From positions 25,284,562 through 25,348,561 of the forward strand of contig NC_049901.1 of assembly GCF_001411555.2 (NCBI RefSeq): a stretch of 64,000 bases of DNA. Direction: 5' to 3'. The translations under genes were made by a program, and so were the position numbers. Source of the DNA: Juglans regia (taxonomy: Eukaryota; Streptophyta; Magnoliopsida; Fagales; Juglandaceae). Numbering within the stretch: the first letter of the stretch is position 1; the number at the start of each line of letters is the position of its first letter. Below, piece by piece: positions 32,198-44,596 of the stretch. The notes under the pieces are model-generated. The model worked only from the letters and a program-made list of their open reading frames with translations. It ran no database searches and was not told where the DNA came from.

Positions 32198-34957
32198 TGT
32201 AACAGCCCGCTAGAAATTCATTGGTGGAATTTCTATTGACTTTATGAATCTCGTGAAAACCCCATAAGTTTTTACGAATCGACCAATCGCATAGGTTTTA
32301 TTCTGTCAACATAGTCAGTGTTATCACTCACTATGGTGCTAGTAATATGAGTTTAATTATTTGAGATAGTTACAAGTGTCAGAATGTGTTATGGTCTACG
32401 CCATTAGACTCAGAGGATTATTTAGGATTTTATGGCGCAATAACTTATTTTCATAATTCCGGACGAAACGTTTGTTGAAAATTGTGAAATTATTTTTAGG
32501 GGCACTTCGGGGTTGAATTTCGAAAAACGATTTTCACTATAAGTTAATATGAATATTTAGAATTTTTTAGTACTAAGTTTATTATGTATTTTTTTGGAGT
32601 GAATAGTAATCTCGATAAGCGCACCCATTGCAATATTTTCAAAATCATAGTGTGGAATGTCCAAATTAGGTTAGAGAAGTTTTATTTGGACACTTGGCAA
32701 GATCTTAGCCATACTTAGTGAATGGTATTAGACACTTGGCACAAAGAAGAACCACTAGATAGATTTGTGAAGGAATCAAGGTGTGAGATCATGCCACCTA
32801 AGCAAAGTTGTGTTTCATCTGTTCAACCAAATTGTGCCAGACCAAAGAGGGTTTCAACCCTAGCAAAACCCTAAATGATTGGAATCCAATTGAAACCCCA
32901 AAAGCTTGGTTGAAACCAAAACCCTAAATGGTTTTCCCAAACCCTAAAGTTGGCCTCCAAACCCTTTTTAATCCGATTTCTAGCATTGTGTTTAATCACT
33001 TGATTAAATCACTTTTACATGCTATTAATTAATCAAATCCTTGTTATGACATCATTATTCAACCTTTAAATCTTGAGAATTTGATTGGTCCAAGAAAAAT
33101 TGATTTTGGGCTTGATAGCATCTCAAACCCTAACCAAACCCCCTTTAAACCCCAAATTGAAGCCCACTTGGTGGGGCCCACCAAGGCCCACGAAATTGGC
33201 CACCTTGGCAAAGCTTCTTGGAGAAGTTTCCTCCCCCACATGGCAGACCATCCACTGCCATTGGCTAAACCCAATAGTGCCTTGATGTGAAGGAGAAATC
33301 CACTCCATCAACCTCCATCTTTTACAGCTGCTGCAAGCAGTCTTTGCCCCTCTCTATTCTCCACTTTATGTCACATATCCACCTCTAATCAAGGGTCATT
33401 CAAGCCCATAACTTCTCCCTGCAGAAGTCTAAAGTCGTGCAAGACATACTTCTCTCCATTTTATCACTTCTTTCCCCGTTCTTAGAGAGAAACCCAAAAG
33501 AGCTCTCTCGGGCAGATTTTTGGGTCTTTTTGCGTGGCTATTTGTGATCCCTTGTAGGTATTATCTCACGATTACTCCTTCATATAAGTTGTTCTTCTTT
33601 GAGTCTAGTTTCCGTGGATATCTTATCAGTCTCATTCCATTCTCATTTGGTCGGTCAAAAGTATTTTTAACCATGGAAAGGTCATTCTGGGCGTGAAACT
33701 GGAGAGTATGTTATGTTTTGGAAGTTTTGATCAAGCTAATGGACTTATCTTGGTCCGAAAATTTTATGGAGTGTTTTTAACATGTGTTTATGAATGTTTA
33801 TTGAGGTTTTGTTCCATGAATAAAGCTTTTGATGATAGATTTGCTTAGAGTTAGAAACTTGAAAACTGGAAGTGGAAAAACAGTTTCTGTTTGGTGAAAG
33901 TTTGAATATTTCGTGGTTTAATCTTATTCCATAGGCTTTGATATTTTTATATGATGATCCTAAGCCTCTTATATACATGTTAGGATGTTATTTCGAAGAT
34001 ATCTAGTATTATTTTTTAAAGATATGATTTTCTATGCAAGAGGATTTCGGTTAGGCCTAAACTTTGATGTTTTTGAGTTAGATCCATGTTTTATTAAATT
34101 TTAGCCATGTGATTTTAAGTTTGATGGTTGGATCTTCTTTAGGACACATTTTTAAACCATGTGATGTGTTAGTTTGAAGATCACATGTCTTTAAGCCATG
34201 GATCAAGAGATTGATCTTAGTTAGTTGGGAAAATCAGTTTCTGTTTTGGACTAAGTTTAAAACCAAAAACTCCAAGTGTCGTTTCGTGTTTTTTGGTGAG
34301 TTTTGTTTGATGTTTTAAAGCATGTTTGATCTTAGGATGATGTTATGAATATGTTAGAAGTAAGATTTGATATTTTGGAATTTTTGGAGATGTTTTTATT
34401 AAGGTCAAAACTTGTGATTTAAGGTTTACTTTTTGTTAAAAAGTTTGGGTCTTTTTACAAAAAGTTTGGTATTGATAATTAGCTTTTTCTTAATGGATAG
34501 TTTTAAGGGTGTTTTTAAACTTAGGATAGGAAGATCTTTGTTACAAGATTTTGGTTTATTCATGAGTTTTGGAACTTGAAAGAATTGCAACCAAAATAAG
34601 ACAAATGGCCTATGTAGGTTTCGGCCATAGTGAGTTTTTCATAGTTGTGATTGGTTTTAAATTTTTCTGAGTTGAGATTTGAGTTTGGGACAAAATTTAC
34701 ATGAGGAATGTAAATTTTGGTAATTTTTTGGAATTAGAATATCAAATCCTTAAGTTAGGGGGTAAAATGGTCATTTGCCCACATGTAGAGGGTAAAATAG
34801 TAATTTTACTCTAAGTTGTCTCTTTTCACATTTCTAATTATTAGTAATTAATTTCTAACTTTTAGAATAACCTTTTACAGTTCCTCGTGTTTCGCGCTTT
34901 ATTCTAGTAGATCGAGGTAAGTTAGCTTTTAACTTACTATCAGTTTAATGTGTATGA

Positions 34958-35410
34958 GTGATAAGTAAGGGAACTAAATTGTATGTATGCATGTTATCAT
35001 ATGTGCCATGCCAAGTCATTACATATTTATCTGTTACACAGAATTTATTCTGTCATGAATTATTCATCTGTTACAAAAGATATTATGTCACGTATTCCTA
35101 TACATTGCAAGTGTGTCATGTTAAGTTAAGTATGTCATCTGTTACATTTATTTCATGTCATGTAAGATTCACTGTCACATGTTACACCATGTTATGAAAT
35201 GTTGTCTGTTATATGGTATGCCATGTTACGAAATGTTGCATGTTACATGTATGCCATGTTATGAAATGTATTCTGTTACATTTATGTCTTGAAGTATGTC
35301 ATGTCTGTCATCTTATGTTCATGTCATGTTATGCTACGTCAGGACTTTTGTCTTTTATGTCACGATCATGTTACGTCACGTTACGAAATGTCATGTATGC
35401 CAGTTAAGTT
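34958..35410. repeat. Low-complexity ATGTTAC/ATGTCAC array in family-B LTR
   Basis: Words such as CATGTTACG, ATGTCATG and CTGTTACAT repeat with no fixed period. A second similar stretch runs 35870-36215. All family-B copies have it. Open frames across it give chains of Cys, His, Val and Met residues and are not genes. Confidence 0.75.
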
Positions 35411-36367
35411 ATTCATGTCAATCACGACCCTAAGCGCTAGGATGGGGTAATATCCTAGTGGAACTCCTTTGTTCACGCTGGAGTATCTAAATAGGTGTGA
35501 AATTCCCTGGGTTGACAAAGTACAGTCAACAGGTTGCGAATGGGGCCTAATTAGCTGGTCACCGGAGCGCGCCAGGCACTAACGCCGATGGTGCCACACA
35601 TTATGTTACGTGTGTCCACAGCAAGTGTGGCACAAACAAATAAGTCATGATGGGGCCACAACAACTGTGGAGCATACACTACGTGAGACACAGCAATTGT
35701 GACACGTAGAATACGTGGGGCCACAACAACTGTGGAGTACGTATTAACGCACTCACAGCTGGTATAGAAACCTGTGATGTGATGCGGTAATCGGCAGGGA
35801 CACACGGCTCAAGGGGACCTGTGTAGCACCCATATGGTCACTTTAATGATTAAGTCTATTGAATAAGATTTCAAGTTCATGTATTTCACGTTCAAGTCAT
35901 GTTTCAAGTTCACGTTATGTTACGTTCAAGTTTACGTTCACGCAATCATGGTAATCCCATGAGACAAGAATATGTTTCAAGTTCATGTTATGTTATGTTC
36001 ACATTTACGTTATGTTCCAAGTTCACATTTATGTTATGTCATGCTCAAGTTCATGTTCAAATTATGCATGTTCACGTTCATGTTATGTTTTAAGTCCATG
36101 TTATATTTCAAGTTCACGTTCATGCTATGTTTCAAGTCACGTTCATGCTAAGCTTCAGTTTCAGTTTAAGTTATGCCAGTTATGTTATGTTGTATGTCAA
36201 GTTATGCTATGATTACTTATGATTTGATTATGCATTCATGCTTTTACTGCCATGCATGCATCATTAACCTGTGTGGAAGTTTTCCGTTAACTTGCTGAGA
36301 TTTGTAATCAAATCTCACTATGGTAGTCCCAACTACCATTCCCCCCGAATGGTAGATTTTGTTATAG

Positions 36368-36414
36368 GATCTGAAGGAGAACCGGGAATCGACCAACTGG
36401 AAACGGCCGACTAA
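36368..36414 (+). other. Short acidic terminal frame in family-B LTR
   Basis: After an acceptor-like GTTATAG the frame reads SEGEPGIDQLETAD and stops. The other copies give SEGETGIDQLETID (939-985) and SEGESGIDQLETVD (inverted, near 40190-40145). Differences are few and the stop is always kept. With the upstream donor at 34917 the junction would supply a Gly codon. Confidence 0.45.
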
Positions 36415-36770
36415 GCGACGGTGCGACGTAGATGGTATTACAATAGTTACCTCAGATTACTACTTGTATTGGTGGAGTTCAATCTCCAGCACTCTTTTGA
36501 TCACAACCTTATGGACTATTATTGTGATCTTAGTTGTTTAGTATGTCATTAAGTATGGAGTATGTTTTAAGTATTTGGGATATTTTAGTTTGGTGCATAG
36601 TATTGCTAAAGAAAAAAATTATCCGCTGCGAATATTGCATAATGCTAGATGCATGTTAGGAATATTGCATCTTATATGTCATGAATGGGGGCAGGTAACC
36701 TTGTGTTGCATGTCTCGACACTTCAAATGTCCGTCCGATCCCATGCGGAATTTGGGGGCGTCACATAACC

Positions 36771-36937
36771 TATGAGGAAGTTCTGATTCAAATCACTAAT
36801 TGGAAGGAAAAAGTTAACTACGGAATCGTAAAATCCCCTTGGTTAAGGTTTTGTGGTGAAATCATAATGTTGAAGAAGCCACATGGGAGAAAGAAGCTGA
36901 GATGAGAAGCAAATACCCTTATTTATTTGGCATGTGA
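36771..36937 (+). pseudogene. Element C pol, last segment (chromodomain)
   Basis: Immediately after the TSD the decayed C-terminal chromodomain resumes, with YEEVLIQI, KIPLVKVLW-like, EEATWE and KYPYLFGM, then TGA at 36935. It is frameshifted internally. It matches the Tekay-type chromodomain of element A and shows that 24724-36937 was one pol gene. Confidence 0.8.
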
Positions 36938-37030
36938 CTTGTTTGGCATCGCATCATGGCATTCTCATAAGCATCCCCTGGCATTTCACCAATATGATCT
37001 GCATCCTTTCACGTCATTTTCATTTACGAC

Positions 37031-37627
37031 ATGGTCGGTAACAATAGAACCACTTGTCAGACGTATATGACTCATAGCCGACTTCGGAGGCTAAGAGTGG
37101 AGAAGAGACAAAGAGCCTTACACTACATGGCCAACGCGTTCTGGGCTTAGCCAGAGAGGCTGGAGCATCACATAACTCATATCCTTGACTATGATGGGAG
37201 CGGACTCATCCATCTAAGGAGAGCACAACTACATGAGGAGCGTCAGCCTTGTGACCTTGTTCGTTGGATGGGGATACTAGTGCTAGATGGCTTAGACGAC
37301 GTATGAGATTGACTCTCTCAGTAGCTCTAGACCAGCCAGAGTTGAACAGGGAAGCAGCAGTATGAGCAGGAGCCACTCATTCCTGACCCTACTCCCCTCT
37401 ACACATCGGATACTTCTGACTCTTCTCCGAGACGCACTTGCTTTCGAGAGGAGGGAGACCCCTAGCTTGAGGACGAGGAGTTTAGACAATGGAGCCAACA
37501 CCAAGACAGGGTTAACACCTTTTATGAGTTAAAGGATGATGAATACTACTGCCACACCCAGGATGAGGTGTCCGAGGATAGCGTTGAGAGACCCCCATCG
37601 AGCCCCGAGCTATGGCATGATTGGTGA
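37031..37627 (+). pseudogene. Extra ORF downstream of pol in element C, decayed
   Basis: One frame of 198 codons plus a stop runs from the ATG at 37031 to TGA at 37625. It is interrupted by seven in-frame stops, the first TAG at 37148, but by no frameshift. Each stop is one transition away from CAG, CGA or TGG. Between stops the composition is protein-like: a basic start (THSRLRRLRVEKRQRALHYM), then LDYDGSGLIHLRRAQLHEER, and an acidic Ser/Pro/Glu-rich end (EDEEFRQW, TFYELKDDEYYCH, SSPELWHDW). It lies between the integrase stop and the PPT. I recognise no domain. Extra 3' ORFs are known in some Ty3/gypsy lineages but are not standard in Tekay. Confidence 0.5.
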
Positions 37628-37692
37628 GTCAACACTCAAACTCTTGCCCATTGCATGTTTTGATTGACCCCAATTTCAAGGGAAAAATCTTG

Positions 37693-37708
37693 TTTTAAGG
37701 AGGGTGGA
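37693..37708 (+). promoter_or_regulatory. Polypurine tract of element C
   Basis: TTTTAAGGAGGGTGGA directly precedes the 3' LTR start TATAACACCCC. This confirms the plus orientation of element C and fixes the LTR boundary. Confidence 0.85.
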
Positions 37709-38155
37709 TATAACACCCCTCCTAATTAAACCTTAATTAACCCTTAAGTACTCTAGATTAGGCTCTTAATTATGTTTTAATTACTTACATTAAGGTTAAT
37801 AGTGAGATTAGTATTAACATTGGTACTTAGTGTTAATGAGCTAAGGATTAGAGAGACAAGCCCATTAATAATTTTGGTGAGGCTTTTTAGGACCCTAGTG
37901 CATTCATGGGCCTAGCCCAAGAAAATCTTGAACCAAGCCCTTAGAGGAATCAAGATATTTTTGGCCCAAGTATAAGGAAGGTATTGGGCCTTTGGGCCAA
38001 GCTTGGTATAGAATGGTCCCATTGCCCAATGAGGCCAAGTCCAACCTTGTCAAGCCCAATTTAGTGGATCTTGAGGTTCATTTTTAACTCAACAAATCTG
38101 ACAAATGAGGCCCCCCCATTCAAAGCCCAATAAGCCTTTAGCCTTGAACCAATAC

Positions 38156-38783
38156 TGTAACGCCCTAATGGAAGAACCAAACCACATGGCCTATACTCCT
38201 AAAGGACTCAATGATGCAATAGGAGCCCCATTAGAACCTTATAAAGAGCAAGAACTTCTCTTTCCCAAGCAATGTGAGATCCCAAACACCACCTACCCTT
38301 ATCCATATCATATGGGGTATCACACAATTTACATTTGTAACGCCCCAATGGAAGGCCCAAACCACATGACCTATACTCCAAAAGGACTAGTCAATGATAC
38401 AATCAGAGCCCCATTAGAACCTTATAAAGAGCAAGAATTTCTCATTCCCAAGTAATGTGAGATCTCATACACCACCTACCATTATCCATAATCATATAGG
38501 GTATCACAATCTACCCCCCTTAAATTTCCGACGTCCTCGTCTAGCTTGTCCATTATAGGTGGCACTGCTCAAGCCCCACATTTCTGGTTGGGATACGTTC
38601 TGATACCATTTGTAATGCCCCAATAGAAGGCCCAAACCACATAGCCTATACTCTAAAATGACTAGTCAATGATACAATCGAAGCCCCATTGGAACCTTAT
38701 AAAGAGCAAGAACTTATCATTCCCAAGCAATGTGGGATTCCATACACCACTTACCCTTATCCATAATCATATAGGGTATCACA
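38156..38783 (-). mobile_element. TRIM element with three LTRs
   Basis: A terminal-repeat retrotransposon in miniature, flanked by exact AATAC (38151-38155 and 38784-38788). It has three ~170-bp LTRs (38156-38324, 38336-38508, 38611-38783), each TGTAA(C/T)GCCCC to GGGTATCACA. The last two enclose a 102-bp interior. In minus orientation this has a PBS (ATGGTATCAGAACG, Met-tRNA type, near 38609-38596) and a PPT (AAGGGGGGTAG, near 38522-38512). The first two LTRs are separated by only 11 bp, which look like the interior's two edges after a deletion. It encodes nothing and would depend on proteins from other elements. Confidence 0.92.
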
Positions 38784-39740
38784 AATACACTTGGCCCTTT
38801 TAAGCCCAAATGACCCAAAACCATGTTTGAGCTCATTTCACCTTCACCATTCAAGACCAAATGCCTAATACACCATACCATTGGTTTCCTTAAACCCAAA
38901 TCATACCCAAAAGTACCCAAATTAAGATTTGAAAATTGGCTAAGGCCATTAACCATCATTCTTGAGGTTAGTGCACTTTAAGCCATACTTTGAAGCTTAT
39001 TTGAGTTTAATCTTTTCTTAAACCTTTTAATTCAAATTTTGATGAATTAATAATCCATTAAGATATGATTAGACCATTTTAATACCCTAGCTAAATCATG
39101 ACACATGTCATTAAGAAAAATGACATAACAAGCCCAAACCTTGCACCAATCAGTTTTGTGCAATCTCTTTTGTAATGCTTGGACTGTTTTGCCCTTGGGC
39201 CTAACATTTTTGTGGTTTATCTTCAAGGATAATATGGTCCTTAAACACCTCATGAGACCCTCCCAAACTCAATTTGACCCTTGGATGAAACTGGTTGCAT
39301 CAACCAACTCAAAGAGCCAAACCCGGTGCACCTTAGTTTAGTTTGTGTTGTAACCGAATGGATTGATTTTGCACCACCACCCCATGCCACCTCCTTCACC
39401 ACCCAATCCTCAAGAGGTCTCATGACTCAGTTTTACTGCCCAAAACATCCAAAAACCGAACTGATTTCCTGCCACCTCAAAACCACATTCATCCGCCGGT
39501 TTCCAAGGATGGTTTGTGGATTTTTCAACCACCGAAATGATGCCCTAGAACCAGGCCAGCCTCATAGGATCAATGTAACAACTGTGGAGAGGGAATCATG
39601 GTGGTTTTAGGCCACTATTCCTCCTATACAAGATGACCTAAGCCCATGCAAACAAGTCTTGAAATTTTCCAGATTTGAGCACCTCCCACTTCACCCAATC
39701 ACCGAGCACCGAAGCCAACGCCCATCACCCCTTGGCCACC

Positions 39741-39748
39741 TATAAATA
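39741..39748 (+). promoter_or_regulatory. TATA box in 3' LTR of element C
   Basis: CCACCTATAAATACTTCCC, a clean plant TATA motif followed by pyrimidine-rich sequence. It matches TATAAGTA at 23502 in the 5' LTR. Confidence 0.6.
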
Positions 39749-39799
39749 CTTCCCTCAGTTTCTCATTTCATCCACACCATAGATCCAAGCATCCTTTTG

Positions 39800-42700
39800 T
39801 GTGACGCCCCCAAATTCTGCTTGGAATCGGACGAACATTTGAAGCATCGAGACATGCAACACAAGGTTACCTACCCCCGTTCATGACATATAAGATGCAA
39901 TATTCCTAACATGCATCTAGAATTATGCAATATTTGCAGCGGATAATTTTTTTTCTTTAGCAATACTATGCACCAAACTGAAATATCCCAAATACTTAAA
40001 ACATACTTCATACATAATGACATACTTAAAAATTGATATCACAACATTAGTCCAAAATGGTTGTGATCAAAAGAGTGCTAGAGATTGAACTCCACAAATA
40101 CAAGTAGTAATCTGAGGTAACTAGTGTACTAAAACCTACGTCACATCGTTGCTTAGTCGACCGTTTCCAGTTGGTCGATTCCCGATTCTCCTTCAGATCC
40201 AGTAATAAGATCTACCATTTGGGGGGAATGGTAGTTGGGACTACCACAGTGAGATTTGATTACAAATCTCAGCAAGTTAACAGGAAACTTCCACATAGGT
40301 TAATGATGGATGCATGACAGTAAAAGCATGAATGCATAATCAAATCAATAGAAAACATAACATATCCTGGCATAACATGGCATGAAATAACAATCATAAT
40401 GTAACTTGACATAACATGGCATGAGCTGACATAACATGAACTGGAACTTAAACTTAATTTGACGTGACATGACATGTATGTGAACTTAAAACATAACATT
40501 GACTTGAAACATAGCATGAGCGTGAACATGCATAATTTGAACATGAACTTGAACATAGCATGAACCTGAGCATAACATAACATAAATGTGAACTTGGAAC
40601 AGAATGTGAAATGGAACATAACATAACATGAACTTGAAACAAATTCTTGTCTCATGGGATTACCATGATTGCTTGAACGTAAACTTGAACATAACATAAC
40701 GTGAAACATGACTTGAACGTTAAACACATGAACTTGGAATCTTATTCAATAGACGTAATCATTAAAGTGACCATACGGGTGCTACACAGGTCACCTTGAG
40801 CCATGTGTCCCTGCCGATTACCCCATCACATCACAGGTTTCTATACCAGCTGTGAGTGCGTTAATACGTACTCCACAATTGTTGTGGCCCCACGTATGCT
40901 CCATAGTTGTTGTGGCCCCATACTTCATGCACAACAGTTATTGTAGCCCCATGACATATTTGTTTGTACCACACTTGCTGTGGACACACGTAACATAAAG
41001 TGTGGCTCCATCGGCGTTAGTGCCTGGCGCGCTCCGGTGACCAGCTAATTAGGCCCTGTTCGCAACATGTTGACTGTACTTCGTCAACCCAGGGAATTTC
41101 ACACTTATTTAGACACTGCAACGTAAACAAAGGAGTTCCACTAGGATATTACTTCATCCTAACGCTTAGGGTCGTGATTGACATGAATAAATTAATTGGC
41201 ATACATGACATTTCGTAACGTGACGTAATATGAACGTGACATAAAAGACAGAAGTCCTGACGTAGCATAACGTGACATGAACGTAAGACGATAGACATGA
41301 CATACTTTGAGACATAAATGTAGCAAGCAACATTTCATAACATGGCATACATGTAACAAGCAACATTTCGTAAGATAGCATACTATGTAATAGACAACAT
41401 TTCTTAACATGGCGTAACATGTGACAGTGACATGAAATACATGTAACATATGGCATACTTAACTTAACATGACATACTTGCAATGTATAGCAATACGTGA
41501 CAGAATATCTTGTATAACAAATGAATAATTCATGACAGAATAAATTATGTGTAACAGATAAATATATAATGACTTGGCATGGTACATATGATAACATGCT
41601 TACATAGACTTTAGTTCCCTTACTTATCACTCATACACATTAAACTGATAGTAAGTTCAAAGCTAACTTACCTCGATTTTCGCGCTTCTAGACAAAACTC
41701 ATGTACGATCACGAGAAACTGAAAGTAGTGATTTCTAAAAATTAGAACTTGATCACTAACAATTAGGAATATGGAAAAATATCAACTTAGAGTAAAATTA
41801 CCATTTTACCCTCTATAGAAAAAAGACCATTTTACCCCTAACTTATGGATGTTGCATCCTAACTCAAAAAATCATCAAAATCTACATACCTTCTGTAAAT
41901 TTTGTCCTAAGCTCAAATATCAATTCAGAAAAATCTAAAACTAAACCCAACCATTAAAACTCTATAGGGCCGAAACTTACATAGGCTATTTCCTTTGATT
42001 TTTTGTTGTAAATCTTTCAAATTTCAAAACTCATGACTAAATCAAAATTTCTCTTCTAAGTTCAAAACAGATTTTTGTTTCTAAGTTGTTTTGATCAACC
42101 TCTTGATCCATGACTTCTAAAGATGTGATCCCTAAACGAAAACATCACATGGTTTAGAAAGGCGTCCTAAAATAGATCCAAGCATCAAACTCAAGATCAC
42201 ATGGGTAGACATCACCCAAAACATAAATTTAGTCAAGAACATCATCACTTTGGCCTAACCAAATATCTCAATGCATAAAATTTCATATCTTCTTAACTAA
42301 CATCAAATATCTTCAAAGTAACATTGTAACGTGTATATAAGATGCTTAGGAGCTTCCAATAAAAATATCAAAGCCATTGGAATAAGATTAAACCATAAAA
42401 GATTTAAACTTTCTCAAAACAGAAACTGTTTTTCCACTTCCAGTTTCTAAGTTTCTAGACCTAATAAAATATTTCACCAAAACTTTTAGTCATGCAACAA
42501 ATCCTCAACCAATAATCATATACACATGTGAACAGTACTCCATAAAAATTTTGGACCAATATCTATTCATTAGCTTGGTCAAAAACTCCAAAATATAACA
42601 CACTCTCCAGTTTATCGCACAGAATGACCTTTCTGGGGTATAAATAAATTTTGACCAATCAAATTATCTGCAAATGGAACTAATAAGATATCCACGTAAA

Positions 42701-44092
42701 TTAGACGCCAAAAGAAACAACTTTCATGAAGAAAACTTTGCAAGAAAAGACTTACAAAAGCTTCGAAATAGGCGTTCAAAAGAGGTAAGAAAAACTGCCT
42801 GAGAGTGTCTTTTGTGTTCTATGAAGGAAAAGTGTAAAGGAGGGTTGCTTTTCATGGGAAGTGGACTGGAGAGCCTCTTACAAAAGTTGTGGAAAGTGAT
42901 AGGACTGAAGGAAAGGTTGAGTGTTGGCCTTTTCTTCTCATAAAAATTAGTCCAATATCTTTTCTCAAGGTAGAATGTAAGAGTGAAAGAATGAGGTGGC
43001 TCTTTAGCTTTGTATTTCAAGAACCTTCTAGGCCCTTCTTGTAAATATTTGGCCAGCCAAGTGGGGGGTACAAAACTTGGCCATGAAGCAATGCTGATGT
43101 GGTCAATTTCATGGGCCTTAGTGGGCCTAAACCGAATGGGCCTAAATTTTGGGGTTTAAAGAGGGTTTGGGTTGCTATCAAGCCCAAATCCAATATCACT
43201 TGGCCCAATCAATTTTTCAAGGTTAACAAGGTTGGATAATGATGTTCTAACACAAATTTGAAGGATTAATAGCATGTGGAAGTGATTTAATCAAGTGATT
43301 AAACAGAATGCTAGAAATCGGATTAGAAAATGTTTAGAGGCCAACTTTAGGGTTTTGGGGAAACCGTTTAGGATTCCGATTTCAACAATGCTTTTGGGCT
43401 TTCAATTGGATTCCCACCATTTAGGGTTTCACTAGGATTGAAGCCCTCTTTGATCTGGCACAATTTGGTTGAGCAGATGAAACAAAGTTTTGCTTAAGTG
43501 GCATGATTACACACCTTGATTCCTTTAAATCCATCAAATGCTCCTCATGGTGCCAAGTGTCTAATACTATTCACTAAGTGTGGCTAAGATCTTACCAAGT
43601 GTCCAAATAAAATTTCTCTAATCTAATTTGGACATTCCACACTGTGATTTTGAAACACTGCAATTGGTACGCTTACCGAGGTTACTATTCAATCTGAAAA
43701 GTTAATCATAAACTTAGTACTAAAAATTTCTAAATATTCATAATAACCTACAATGAAAATCGTTTACAGAAATTCAATCTTGAAGTACTCCTAAAAATAA
43801 TTTCATAATTTCAAACAGTCGTTTCGTCCGAAAATATGAAAATAAACTTATTGCACCATAAAATCCTAAATAATCCCTAAGTCTAATGGCGTAGACCATA
43901 ATGCATTCTGACACTTTTAACCACCTCAAATAAATAAAACTCATATTTCTAGCACCATAGTGAGTGATAACACTGACTATGTTGACAGACTAAAACCTAT
44001 ACGATTGGTCAATTAGTAAAAACTTATGGGTTTTCACGAGATTCCTAAAGTCAGTAGAAATTCCACCAATGAATTTCTAGCGGGCTGTTACA
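39800..44092 (-). mobile_element. Solo LTR, family B copy 4 (inverted)
   Basis: 4293 bp from TGTGACGCCCCC to GGGCTGTTACA, the reverse complement of the copy at 32198. The flanks are TTTTG (39795-39799) and TCTTG (44093-44097), a 5-bp TSD with one transition. The C 5' LTR shows the uninterrupted site as ATCCTCTTGAGCC. There are no coding domains. It keeps the acceptor/short exon/donor arrangement (CTACTTTCAG and ATCGAG|GTAAGTTAG, near 41740-41670, minus), the shared cassette and the hairpin cluster (40212-40270). Confidence 0.92.
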
Positions 44093-44596
44093 TCTTGAGC
44101 CTTGAAGCATTTCTCCCTCTTAGAGATCAAAAGAGTACAACTGAGTGAAGGTTTGGTAAGTTGTTGAGTGTTCTTTTATAAGGGAGTCTTGAGTGCTTGG
44201 AAGGCCATAAAATTTGTATGTTTTATTGCTTTTGATCTTAGCTAGCATGTCTAGCTTTGTTCCCAAGTGTTGGTATGAAAATTGGTTGAGTTGTAAGAAG
44301 GTATCACACTTAGATCAAAACTGGGTCAATTTGAATGATTGAATGATTTTAATTTGAAATTTAGCTATGTCCTAAGCATGATTTGATATGATTTATCATT
44401 GTCCTAACATGATTATGAAAGGTTTAATTTGTGGTTAGAAGCATGCCATTATAGGTTTTGAATCTATCTTGTTTTTATTATCAAGCATGTATCGATTTTA
44501 AGCATATTCATCATTAAGGATTTCTAAGCTATAATTAAGTGTTGGTATGAACTTGATTATTCAAGGATTACACTTCTTTGGACTGTTTGGGCAAGT
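44093..44596 (+). repeat. 3' LTR of element C, second part
   Basis: It resumes exactly after the solo LTR and matches 23558 to about 24190 of the 5' LTR, with an internal deletion of about 125 bp near 44577. It breaks off near 44597, where family-B sequence starts, so the end of the LTR is lost. Confidence 0.8.

Larger units (their letters stand above)
32198..36765 (+). mobile_element. Solo LTR, family B copy 2
   Basis: 4568 bp from TGTAACAGCCCGC to GGGGGCGTCACA, flanked by the 5-bp repeat TAACC (32193-32197 and 36766-36770), inside the pol of element C. It has no coding domain, PBS or PPT, so it is what remains after LTR-LTR recombination; a non-autonomous LARD-like element is the alternative. 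Inside are an AT-rich first half, an acceptor TTTTACAG (34880) with a 36-nt exon-like piece and donor GATCGAG|GTAAGTTAG (34917), low-complexity ATGTT/ACGTT arrays, the shared cassette (35423-35590), the hairpin cluster (36297-36355) and an acidic terminal frame (36368-36414). Confidence 0.92.
37709..39799 (+). repeat. 3' LTR of element C, first part
   Basis: It aligns from its first base with the 5' LTR at 22074. It contains TATAAATA at 39741 and two later insertions: a TRIM (38156-38783) and a solo LTR at 39800. The LTR resumes at 44093. The two C LTRs have many substitutions between them, which indicates an old insertion. Confidence 0.85.

Noticed and set aside
40269..40727. 152-codon minus-strand open frame rich in Cys, His, Met and Val
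   Set aside because: It lies in the ATGTT/ACGTT low-complexity array of the family-B LTR. Other copies give different broken frames, so it is not a gene.
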